Shown here: piece after piece, positions 1 through 6,601 of the stretch
How positions within the stretch are numbered: the first letter of the stretch is position 1
Layout: the number at the start of each line of letters is the position of its first letter
Source of the DNA: an uncultured Solimonas sp.
GTDB taxonomy: Bacteria; Pseudomonadota; Gammaproteobacteria; Nevskiales; Nevskiaceae
Reading direction: 5' to 3'
DNA: 6,881 bases
NCBI GenBank assembly: GCA_946478985.1
Contig: CAMLDZ010000145.1
Coordinates: 1-6,881, forward strand
The notes under the pieces: generated by a model
Seen by the model: only the letters and a program-made list of their open reading frames with translations
Told to the model about the DNA's origin: nothing
Databases searched by the model: none
Made by a program: the position numbers and the translations under genes

Positions 1-636
1 CTAGGCCGCTGCCGGCAGCGGGTCGGGGTTGAGCGCGGTGATGCGCAGGCTCAACTGCTGCTGCAGGCCAAGCAGGGCCTCGGCGCCGATGTCGGCCGGC
101 ACCTGCAATGGCGCACCGCAGTAGACGCGGATCCGGGCGAACGGCTTGGGCAGCCGGAACGCATCCCAGGTCTTGAACGTCCAGTAACGACTGGCGATCG
201 CCGCGTACGGAATGATCGGCACCTGCGTCTTGGCAGCGATGTCGATGACGCCTGGCTTGGCCTGGCGCGCCGGGCCGCGCGGGCCGTCGACGGTGATCGC
301 GCCGGGAATGCCCTGGCGCAGGGCGCGCATCATCTGCGTGCTGGCTCTCCCGCCGCCCTTGTCGACGCCCCCCTTGCCCGAACTGCCGCGCACCACCAGA
401 TGGCCGAGCCGCGTGCAGGCATCGCTGAGCGCATCGGCATGCCGCGAGCGCGAGATCATCACCACGTGGCGACGATCGCTCTGCGCGAGGATGCCGGCGA
501 ACAGGTTCTGGTGCCAGGTCGCGAAGATGAAGGCGCCCTTGCAGGCGGCCAGATGCTGCTGGCCGTGATATTCGAAGCGGTAGCTGAGTTGCAGCAGGCG
601 CATCACCGCATAGGCGGCATGGGAAAGCAGCGACAT
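1..636 (-). CDS. DUF374-family lysophospholipid acyltransferase-like protein
   Basis: From the ATG at 636 the protein has 211 residues, ending at TAG (3-1). The family (DUF374, LPLAT superfamily) is believed to transfer acyl chains to lysophospholipid or lipid A-type acceptors at the inner membrane; the substrate here is unknown. Visible motifs are TWHQN (residues 40-44, the likely catalytic His42), the SRSRHAD block (62-68), RGSSGKGG (83-90), VDGPRGP (117-123), which is the family's most recognisable signature, and PIIPYA (140-145). The region before His42 is mildly hydrophobic and could associate with the membrane. The frame stays open to an upstream ATG at 756, but the 40 extra residues are Pro/Arg/Ala-rich, contain no family motif, and would exceed the usual length of about 210-230. 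Neither start has a good Shine-Dalgarno. The gene is separated from the hemerythrin gene by a strong terminator, so it probably has its own promoter. Family assignment is firm; the start and substrate are not. Confidence 0.88.
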   Translation of the reverse strand: MSLLSHAAYAVMRLLQLSYRFEYHGQQHLAACKGAFIFATWHQNLFAGILAQSDRRHVVMISRSRHADALSDACTRLGHLVVRGSSGKGGVDKGGGRASTQMMRALRQGIPGAITVDGPRGPARQAKPGVIDIAAKTQVPIIPYAAIASRYWTFKTWDAFRLPKPFARIRVYCGAPLQVPADIGAEALLGLQQQLSLRITALNPDPLPAAA

Positions 637-875
637 GAGGACAGGGCGCCTTGGCGCGACCGGGCGGGACCCCGGTACTGGAGATCGGGCTGCAGGGCAG
701 CACCGATGGAGAGTGAGACCAGCCAGGCATGCGAGCGCAGATCCCGGTCTGAGCATCCCGCGGGTGAAGGAACCCTGCCTTCAAGAGCGTCGCGCCGCAG
801 CAGTGTGCGCCCCGCCCGCGTGACTGGCAATTCGGCGAGCCGGCGTCGCAGCCCCGGGACACTGAACCGCCGATA
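637..875. other. Gene-free stretch upstream of the acyltransferase
   Basis: About 239 bases between the hemerythrin terminator and the acyltransferase start. Open frames on both strands here have Arg/Pro/Ala-rich, motif-free translations and look like chance frames in high-GC DNA. Apart from the candidate promoter at 802-830, I see no RNA gene, repeat or clear operator. Confidence 0.5.
802..830 (-). promoter_or_regulatory. Candidate sigma-70 promoter for the acyltransferase gene
   Basis: On the minus strand TTGCCA (830-825) matches five of six bases of the -35 consensus. It lies exactly 17 bases from CACACT (807-802), which matches only three of six bases of the -10 box. It sits just downstream of the hemerythrin terminator and upstream of the acyltransferase gene, where a promoter is expected. 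Transcription would begin near 795, giving a leader of roughly 160 bases to the ATG at 636. The weak -10 box makes this tentative. Confidence 0.3.
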
Positions 876-908
876 AAGGAAAAGGCCCGCTGGGCGGGCC
901 TTTTCCTT
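876..908 (-). terminator. Intrinsic terminator after the hemerythrin gene
   Basis: A perfect inverted repeat: the arms 876-890 and 894-908 are exact reverse complements (15 bp) around a three-base loop (891-893). On the minus strand the GC-rich stem core GGCCCGC/GCGGGCC is followed by CTTTTCCTTTA, which supplies a pyrimidine/U-rich tail. It begins 12 bases after the hemerythrin stop codon, the expected place. Because the plus strand also ends in TTTTCCTT, it could work in both directions, but no plus-strand gene feeds into it here. Confidence 0.9.
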
Positions 909-920
909 GCGATCGAGACC

Positions 921-1568
921 TCAGCGGGCAGCGTTGGTGCGCTTGGCGCCGGTGGCGCGGCGGCGGCCGCGCGCTGTGGCAGCGGTCTTCTGCGCCTTGC
1001 TCGCCGTCTTGCGGGCGCCTGCAGCCGCGCCGCCCTGCGTCGCTGCCGGCACCGCGACGGTGGCGCCGCTGCTGCGGCCGGGCTTGAGCTGTTTCATCAG
1101 CCGCTGCTTGAGCGCCTGCATCTGCGTGCCCAAGGCCTCAAGGTCGAGCGAAGTCTTGTCGACCTGCGGAAAGTATTCACTCTCCTCCTCCTTGACGTGA
1201 TGCTGGATGTATTCCTTGAGCACCGTTGCGTGGGCCTTGAACAGCGGATGCGTGGCACGCATGCCGCGCAGCGCATTCATCAGGTCCTTGAGGCTGGCAT
1301 GTTCGACGATGGCTTCGTCCACCATGTCTTCCTGATCCTGCTTGAGCACCTTGCGCGACTGCGGATAGAACAGCTGTTCTTCGATCTGCGTATGCACGGT
1401 GAGCGCGAGGCAGATCTCGGAGAGCAGGCTGAGCTGCCGTGCCTTGTCGCTGCTGGCTTCGAATTCCTGGAACAGCGCTTCGACTTCGCGATGGTCGTTC
1501 ATCAGCAGCTTGATGGCGTGCGTATCCGAACGGGCGATCAAGTTCTTGGCTGTCTCGAGGGCTTTCAT
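921..1568 (-). CDS. Hemerythrin HHE-domain protein with basic Ala/Lys/Arg tail
   Basis: A 215-residue cytoplasmic protein with no signal peptide. Residues 15-135 fit a hemerythrin four-helix bundle binding a non-haem di-iron site. Candidate ligands are His26 (NDHREVE), His59 and Glu63 (HTQIEEQLFYP), His90 (VEHASL), and His124 and Glu128 (HVKEEESEYFP). The two HxxxEE...P motifs have identical spacing (His to Pro +10). Bacterial relatives bind oxygen or are linked to NO, redox or iron stress; the role here is not shown. From about residue 163 the protein becomes low-complexity, and residues 184-215 are dominated by Ala, Lys, Arg and Thr (KTASKAQKTAATARGRRR), like histone H1-type tails that may bind nucleic acid. 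The ATG start is well supported: AGGAGG (1579-1574) lies five bases upstream. The gene appears monocistronic, with a terminator at 876-908 and its own upstream gap. Domain call is strong; the tail's function is inference. Confidence 0.92.
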   Translation of the reverse strand: MKALETAKNLIARSDTHAIKLLMNDHREVEALFQEFEASSDKARQLSLLSEICLALTVHTQIEEQLFYPQSRKVLKQDQEDMVDEAIVEHASLKDLMNALRGMRATHPLFKAHATVLKEYIQHHVKEEESEYFPQVDKTSLDLEALGTQMQALKQRLMKQLKPGRSSGATVAVPAATQGGAAAGARKTASKAQKTAATARGRRRATGAKRTNAAR

Positions 1569-1729
1569 GGATGCCTCCTGGATGGCTAAGGGTTCGAGCC
1601 TTCACGCTAGAGCGCCGCGGCTGAATCAAAGCCGACTCGGCCAGGCACCGGAAATGCTCCCTGCCCGCCGCGGCGCGGCGCGGGCGCAACGCGAGCCCGC
1701 GCGCCGCCATGCCGGGGCGTCAGGGGGCG
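1569..1729. other. Intergenic region between efflux operon and hemerythrin gene
   Basis: A gap of 161 bases. It contains the hemerythrin Shine-Dalgarno at 1574-1579 and a GC hairpin at 1678-1702. A TTGATT sequence on the minus strand (about 1623-1628) could be a -35 element, but no -10 box at good spacing follows, so I do not call a promoter. Confidence 0.4.
1678..1702 (-). terminator. GC-rich hairpin, possible end of the efflux operon
   Basis: The arms 1678-1685 and 1695-1702 are exact 8-bp reverse complements around a nine-base loop, starting about 28 bases after the outer-membrane factor stop codon. No U-tract follows, so this is not a classic intrinsic terminator. It could stabilise the 3' end or simply reflect the local GC richness. 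Confidence 0.3.
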
Positions 1730-3226
1730 TCAGCGATCGCGCGTCGCTGCAGCGTCGTCGTCGACGCCCTGCCAGCCGCCGCCGATCGCCTGGATCAAGG
1801 CCACGGCGGTGGTCTGACGATCCAGCGCGGCCTGGCTCAGGGTGCGTCGCGCACTCAGCGCCGAAGCCGAGGCGGTGACGACTTCGACAAACGCGATCTT
1901 GCCGGCACGGTACTGGTTGAGAATCAGGCGCTCGTTCTCGTCGGCGATCGCCGAGGCCTGCTGGCGCAGTTCGTACTGGCGCTCCAGCACGCGCGTGGCG
2001 CTGAGGTTGTCCTCGACGTCCTGGAAGGCGGTCAGCGTCGTCTGCCGGTAGTTGGCGAGCGCCTGACGATAGCTCGCGCGCGCCTGCTCGACCTGCGCCT
2101 TGCGCGCGCCGAAGTCGAGCAGGGTCTGCGCGGCCGATGCGCCCAGCGACCACACCGTCGCCGAGGTTTCGAACAGATCGCCGAGCGTTTGTGAGTTGGC
2201 GCCGTACGACCCCGACAAGCTGAACGACGGAAACCAGGCGGCCTTGGCAATGCCGATGCTGGCATTGGCCGCCGCCATCTGCCGCTCGGCGCTGGCGATG
2301 TCCGGGCGTCGCTGCAGCAGCGCCGACGGCAGGCCGACCGGCACCTGCGGCACCTGGGGATTCCACTCGGCAGGCAGCAGACTGAACTGCGCCGGCACCT
2401 TGCCGAGCAGCACGGCCACCGCATGTTCCAGCGTCGCGCGCGTGCGGTGGAGTCCCTCCAGCTCGGCCTGCGTGTTGTAGAACTGCGTCTGTGCGCTCAG
2501 CACGTCAGTCTTCGGCGCCACGCCGACCTTGTAGCGGTTGTTGGCGATCTCCAGCGCGCGCGCATAGCCGTCCAGCGTCTGCTGCAGCAGCGCGATCTCG
2601 GCGTCGGCCTGGCGCAGCGACAGATAGTTGGTGGCCAGCTCGCCCTGTGCCGACAGCCGCGCCAAGGCCAGGTCGGCGGCGCTGGCCTGCGCGCCGGCTT
2701 CGGCGTTCTCGACGTTGCGGCGCAACCGTCCCCAGATGTCCGGCTCCCAGCTGGCGCCGATACTGGTCTGATAGTTGTTGCGGATGCGGTTGTTGCTGCT
2801 GCTGACGGTGCCGCCGGTGACGACGTTGTTGCGCGACGAGCCGCTACCGGTGCGGGTGACGCCGAAGCTGAGATCGACGCTGGGAAACAGCGAGGCGCGC
2901 TGCTGGCGCACCAGCGCGCGCGACTGGTCGTAGGCGGCGACGGCGGCAGCGATGTTCTGGTTGGAGACGTCCAGCTGCGCCATCAGCGCGTCCAGCTGCG
3001 GATCGGCGAACAGCTGCCACCACTGGCCGCGCTCGATCGCCTCGGCCGGCGTCGCCGGCACCCAGTCGCCGGCCTCCTTGAAGCTGCCGCCGATGTCGAT
3101 CGGCGGGCGTTCGTAGTCGGGGCCGACCGCGCAGCCGGCCAGCAGCAGCGGCACAGCCAGCAGCAGCGCCGGCAGCACCGCCTGGGCGATCGGCGGGCGC
3201 GTCGGCGAGGAGAGAGAGGTGAGCAT
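1730..3226 (-). CDS. RND efflux outer-membrane factor lipoprotein (OprM/NodT family)
   Basis: A 498-residue TolC-like channel lipoprotein, the outer-membrane exit duct of a tripartite RND pump. A hydrophobic signal peptide ends in a lipobox LAGC, with the acylated Cys at residue 32, followed by the family hallmark CAVGPDYERP. Two OEP repeats follow (about 70-275 and 295-485). Motifs include SWEPDIWGRLRR (159-170), RRPDIASAERQ (306-316), AAWFPSFSLSG (329-339), LLDFGARKAQVEQA (369-382), FQDVEDNLSA (401-410) and YRAGKIAFVEVV (439-450). A Ser/Asn/Thr/Gly-rich stretch at about 125-152 probably forms an extracellular loop of the beta-barrel. Length is normal for the family. The ATG overlaps the stop of the upstream RND gene by one base and has GGAG seven bases upstream, so translation is probably coupled. 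By position it corresponds to opmB in muxABC-opmB; orthology was not tested. Confidence 0.95.
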   Translation of the reverse strand: MLTSLSSPTRPPIAQAVLPALLLAVPLLLAGCAVGPDYERPPIDIGGSFKEAGDWVPATPAEAIERGQWWQLFADPQLDALMAQLDVSNQNIAAAVAAYDQSRALVRQQRASLFPSVDLSFGVTRTGSGSSRNNVVTGGTVSSSNNRIRNNYQTSIGASWEPDIWGRLRRNVENAEAGAQASAADLALARLSAQGELATNYLSLRQADAEIALLQQTLDGYARALEIANNRYKVGVAPKTDVLSAQTQFYNTQAELEGLHRTRATLEHAVAVLLGKVPAQFSLLPAEWNPQVPQVPVGLPSALLQRRPDIASAERQMAAANASIGIAKAAWFPSFSLSGSYGANSQTLGDLFETSATVWSLGASAAQTLLDFGARKAQVEQARASYRQALANYRQTTLTAFQDVEDNLSATRVLERQYELRQQASAIADENERLILNQYRAGKIAFVEVVTASASALSARRTLSQAALDRQTTAVALIQAIGGGWQGVDDDAAATRDR

Positions 3227-3237
3227 CAGTGCACTCC
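3224..3237 (-). promoter_or_regulatory. Stop-start overlap and Shine-Dalgarno coupling the pump and channel genes
   Basis: On the minus strand TGATG (3228-3224) contains the mdtC-like stop TGA and the channel gene's ATG, sharing base 3226. GGAG (3237-3234) lies within the last codons of the upstream gene, seven bases before the ATG. This is a standard arrangement for translational coupling and fixes the start of the channel gene. Confidence 0.8.
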
Positions 3238-6200
3238 GGACTCGGGCTGCAGCTTGCGGCTGAGCAGGTGCTCATCGCCGCGACGGCGGCGCAGCTTGTC
3301 CATGTAGATGTAGACGACCGGCGTCGTCAGCAGGGTCAGCATCTGGCTGGCGATCAGACCGCCGATGATCGCCACGCCCAGCGGCTGGCGCAGCTCCGAG
3401 CCTTCGCCGAAGCCGATCGCCAGCGGCAACGCGCCGAGCGCGGCCGCCAGCGTGGTCATCAGGATCGGCCGGAAACGCAGCAGACAGGCCTCGCGCACCG
3501 CCTCGACCGCCGACAGGCCGCGCGCGCGCTCGGCATCGAGGGCGAAATCGATGATCAGGATGGCGTTCTTCTTGACGATGCCGATCAGCAGGAACACCGC
3601 GATCAGCGCGATCAGCGAGAACTCCATGCGAAAGATCAGCAGCGCCAGTACCGCGCCGACGCCGGCCGACGGCAGCGTCGACAGCACCGTCACCGGATGC
3701 ACATAACTCTCGTAGAGCACGCCGAGGACGATGTAGATGACGATGATCGCCAGTGCGATCAGGAAGGGCTGCTGGTTCTGAGATTTCTGGTAGGTCGATG
3801 CAGAGCCGGCGAACGAACCGGCGATCGCGATCGGCATGCCGATCTGCGCCTCGGCGCGCTTCACCGCTGCCTGTGCCTGCGACAGCGGCACGCCTTCGTC
3901 GAGATTGAAGGAGATCGTGGTCGACAGCGAGGCGTCCTGGTGGCGCACCGAGGCCGCGGCGGCGCGCTCGCTGAAGCGCGCGATCGCCGCCAGCGGCACC
4001 ATCGCGCTCTCGGCGGTGTTGAGCGCCGCACCGGTGGACGGATCGCGCAGCGAGGGATTGGCGGACTCCGAAGCGGCCGTACGCGTGGCATTGGCCGGCA
4101 CGAACACGTCCTTGAGCGCCTCCGGCCCCTGCGTGTAGCGCGGCGCGGTTTCGAGGATGACGCTGTACTGGTTCAACTCTTCGTAGATCGTCGAGGCCGA
4201 ACGCTGACCGAAGGCGTTGTACAAGGCATTGTCGATGTCGCGCGCCGTGATGCCGAAACGCGCCGCCGCATCATGGTCGATGGTTACGAAAGCCTCGACG
4301 CCGTTGTCCTGCTGGTCGGTATTGACGTCGGACAGCTCCGGCTGCTGCGACATCGCATCGGCGAGCTTGTTGGCCCAGAGCTTGAGCTGCGCGGCGTCCT
4401 CGGACTTGAGCGTGTACTGGTAGCTGGCGAACGAGGAGCGCGCGCCGCCGCGCAGATCCTGCACCGGCATCAGAAAGGCGTTGACGCCGATCATCGACGA
4501 CAGCGCCGGCCGCAGCCGCGTGATCACCTCCAGCCCGGTTTCCTTGCGCTGGCTTTTCGGCTTGAGCGTCACCATCAGAAAGCCGCCGCCGGCGCGCGAG
4601 CCGCCGGTGAAGCCGACCACGTTGGCCACCGCCGGATCGGCGCGGATGGTGTCGACGATGGTCTGCAGCTTCTGCGCCATCGCCTGGAACGAAATGCTCT
4701 GGTCGGCGCGCAGTTGGCCCATCAGCTGGCCGGTGTCCTGCTGCGGAAAGAATCCCTTCGGCGAAGCGACGTAGAGATAGACGTTGAGCGCGACGACCGC
4801 GACCAGCAGCAGCATGACGAAGCGGCGCATCGACAGCGCCCAGTCGAGCTGGCGCTCGTAGACGCGTAGCGTCCAGCCGAAACCGGCTTCGGCCCAGCGC
4901 GCCAGGCGGCCCGGCGTCTTGCCGGCTGCATGCGGCTTGAGCAGCCAGGCGCACAGCGCCGGCGTGGTGGTCAGCGAGATCACCAGCGAGATCATCACCG
5001 CGGCGGACAAGGTGATCGCGAACTCGCGGAACAGCCGGCCGGCCTGGCCGCCGAGGAACAGCAGCGGAATGAACACCGCGACCAGCGACAAACTGATCGA
5101 CAGCACCGTGAAGCCGACCTCGCGCGCACCGAGCAGCGCGGCGTCGAACCGGCGCATGCCGGCCTCGATGTGACGGCTGGTGTTCTCCAGCACGACGATG
5201 GCGTCGTCGATGACGAAGCCGGTGGCGATGGTGATCGCCATCAGCGACAGGTTGTTGAGCGAGAAGCCCAGCAGGTACATCACGCCGAAGGTGCCGAGCA
5301 GCGACACCACCGTGGCGACCGCCGGGATGACGGTCGCACGCAGATTGCGCAGGAACAGCGACACCACCAGCACCACCAGCACCACCGACACCAGCAGCGT
5401 CACCTCGATCTCGTGCAGCGAGGCGCGGATCGTCGTGGTGCTGTCGGAGGCAACCTGCATCCTGATGTCGGTCGGCAGCTCCTGCTGCAGCACCGGCACC
5501 AGCGCACGCACCGCGTCGACGGTCCGGATGACGTTGGCGCCCGGTTTCTTGCGCGCCAGCACGATCACCGCCGGCTTGCCGTTGAACAGGCCCAGCGTGC
5601 GCGCGTTCTCGGGGCCGTCGCTGATTTCGGCGACGTCGCCGAGCCGCACCGGTGCATTGTTGCGCCAGGCGACGACCAGCCGTCTGTACTCGTCGGTATT
5701 GCGACCGGTCAGCGCGGTGTAGATCTGGAAGTGCTCGCCCTCGCCTTCCAGCGCACCTTTGGGGCGATTGGCATTGGCGGCCTCGATCGCCGCGCGGATG
5801 TCTTCCAGGCTGATGCCGTAGCGGCTGAGCTGGAACGGCAAGAGGTCGATGCGGATCGCCGGCAGCGAGCCGCCGCCGATCTCGACGTCACCGACGCCTT
5901 CGACCTGCGCGAGCCGCTGCTGCACGAGGTTGGAAACCGACTCATAGATCTGCTGCGGCGTCTTGGAGTCCGACTGCAGCGCCAGCACGATCATCGGCGC
6001 GTCGGCCGGGTTGGCCTTGCGGTAGGTCGGATTGCTGCGCAGCGTTGCGGGCAGATCGGCGCGCGAGGCATTGATCGCCGCCTGCACCTCGCGCGCGGCG
6101 GAATCGATGTTGCGGTCGAGATCGAACTGCAGGTTGATCTCGGTGGAGCCGCTGGAGCTGCGCGAGGTCAGCTCGTTGACGCCGGAGATGACGCCGAGCC

Positions 6201-6408
6201 GCCGCTCCAGCGGCGTCGCCACGCTGGTCGCCATCGTCTCGGGGCTGGCGCCGGCCAGGCTGGCGCGCACCGAGATCACCGGGAAATCCACCTGCGGCAA
6301 CGGCGCCACCGGCAGCGCGAAGAAGCCGCCGATGCCGGCCAGGGCGATGCCGATGGTCAGCAGGATGGTGCCGATCGGACGACGGACGAAGATCGCCGAG
6401 AGGTTCAT
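3226..6408 (-). CDS. mdtC: RND multidrug efflux transporter, MdtC/MuxC type
   Basis: A full-length RND permease (1060 residues from ATG 6408; 1068 from GTG 6432). It would export drugs or bile-salt-like compounds from the periplasm and outer leaflet by proton antiport. The start MNLSAIFVRRPIGTILL aligns with the remembered N-terminus of E. coli MdtC, as do LPVAPLPQVDFPVI, ASPETMATSVATPLERRLG, ADQSISFQAM and VLGVLYESYVHP. Twelve membrane segments are expected: one near residue 10, five in about 337-490, one near 530-550 and five in about 880-1037, with two large periplasmic loops between. Proton-relay residues are visible as GFVIDDAIVVLEN (Asp401/Asp402) and GIVKKNAI (Lys947, matching AcrB Lys940). 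About 26 residues beyond E. coli MdtC sit around 772-801. The partner gene is the MdtB-like gene upstream, and MdtB and MdtC homologues form a mixed trimer. The ATG is preferred on family length, but only the GTG has a Shine-Dalgarno-like sequence. The symbol denotes family resemblance. Confidence 0.93.
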   Translation of the reverse strand: MNLSAIFVRRPIGTILLTIGIALAGIGGFFALPVAPLPQVDFPVISVRASLAGASPETMATSVATPLERRLGVISGVNELTSRSSSGSTEINLQFDLDRNIDSAAREVQAAINASRADLPATLRSNPTYRKANPADAPMIVLALQSDSKTPQQIYESVSNLVQQRLAQVEGVGDVEIGGGSLPAIRIDLLPFQLSRYGISLEDIRAAIEAANANRPKGALEGEGEHFQIYTALTGRNTDEYRRLVVAWRNNAPVRLGDVAEISDGPENARTLGLFNGKPAVIVLARKKPGANVIRTVDAVRALVPVLQQELPTDIRMQVASDSTTTIRASLHEIEVTLLVSVVLVVLVVSLFLRNLRATVIPAVATVVSLLGTFGVMYLLGFSLNNLSLMAITIATGFVIDDAIVVLENTSRHIEAGMRRFDAALLGAREVGFTVLSISLSLVAVFIPLLFLGGQAGRLFREFAITLSAAVMISLVISLTTTPALCAWLLKPHAAGKTPGRLARWAEAGFGWTLRVYERQLDWALSMRRFVMLLLVAVVALNVYLYVASPKGFFPQQDTGQLMGQLRADQSISFQAMAQKLQTIVDTIRADPAVANVVGFTGGSRAGGGFLMVTLKPKSQRKETGLEVITRLRPALSSMIGVNAFLMPVQDLRGGARSSFASYQYTLKSEDAAQLKLWANKLADAMSQQPELSDVNTDQQDNGVEAFVTIDHDAAARFGITARDIDNALYNAFGQRSASTIYEELNQYSVILETAPRYTQGPEALKDVFVPANATRTAASESANPSLRDPSTGAALNTAESAMVPLAAIARFSERAAAASVRHQDASLSTTISFNLDEGVPLSQAQAAVKRAEAQIGMPIAIAGSFAGSASTYQKSQNQQPFLIALAIIVIYIVLGVLYESYVHPVTVLSTLPSAGVGAVLALLIFRMEFSLIALIAVFLLIGIVKKNAILIIDFALDAERARGLSAVEAVREACLLRFRPILMTTLAAALGALPLAIGFGEGSELRQPLGVAIIGGLIASQMLTLLTTPVVYIYMDKLRRRRGDEHLLSRKLQPESGVH

Positions 6409-6435
6409 GGCGACGCGCCCGGCGCGCAGCACATT

Positions 6436-6447
6436 CCCCTCTCCCCC
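6436..6447 (-). promoter_or_regulatory. Purine-rich Shine-Dalgarno-like sequence inside a repeat arm
   Basis: On the minus strand GGGGGAGAGGGG runs up to three bases before an in-frame GTG (6432-6430) of the mdtC-like gene. Its GGAG ends eight bases before that GTG. The same bases form the 3' arm of repeat hairpin 6436-6471, so the site would be paired in folded mRNA. The conserved ATG at 6408 has no comparable sequence upstream. Whether it is used is inference. Confidence 0.45.
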
Positions 6448-6558
6448 GTCGCGCAGCGATGGGGGAGAGGGTCAGGGTGAGGGGGTGCCCGCTCGCCGCG
6501 GTGCCCGATCTGACAACCCCTCACCCCAACCCTCTCCCCTCCGCGAGGGGAGAGGGGG
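6436..6558. repeat. Inverted pair of palindromic intergenic repeats (REP-like)
   Basis: Two hairpin units face each other. Unit 1 has arms 6437-6447 and 6461-6471 (11 bp exact), extended inward by a G-T pair and TCGC/GCGA (6449-6452/6456-6459) to a three-base loop. Unit 2 has arms 6530-6540 and 6546-6556 (11 bp exact) around a five-base loop. Each unit also carries a tail, and the tails are complementary: 6475-6484 (GGGTGAGGGG) against 6517-6526. Overall 6461-6485 matches the reverse complement of 6516-6540 at about 21 of 25 positions, so these are diverged inverted copies separated by about 30 bases. CCCTCACCCCAACCCTCTCCCC resemblance to a dispersed repeat of many high-GC proteobacteria is from memory; its spurious translations (SPRGGERVGVRG, PHPDPLP) occur here on the minus strand. 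Both copies lie inside an operon. Confidence 0.85.
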
Positions 6559-6601
6559 TGGTTCGCCGCGCGATCGCCAGCGAGGGCTGACAGGTTCTGC
6601 C

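Noticed and set aside
2423..3307. 294-codon plus-strand open frame opposite the outer-membrane factor
   Set aside because: Arg/Gln/Val/Ala-rich antisense shadow. The minus-strand protein has a lipobox and all OprM-family motifs.
3229..4869. 546-codon open frame on the plus strand, opposite the MdtC-like gene
   Set aside because: Its translation is Arg/Gln/His/Asp-rich with no motif or hydrophobic core, typical of the antisense frame of a GC-rich gene. The opposite strand is a clear RND permease over the same bases.
5341..5410. Runs of CACCAGCAC-like triplets resembling a tandem repeat
   Set aside because: They encode the Val/Leu-rich second membrane segment of the RND permease, and the codons vary as expected for coding sequence.
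4930..6480. 516-codon open frame on the plus strand
   Set aside because: Same low-complexity Arg/His/Gln/Asp composition, fully antisense to the MdtC-like gene and running into the repeat region. No family resemblance.
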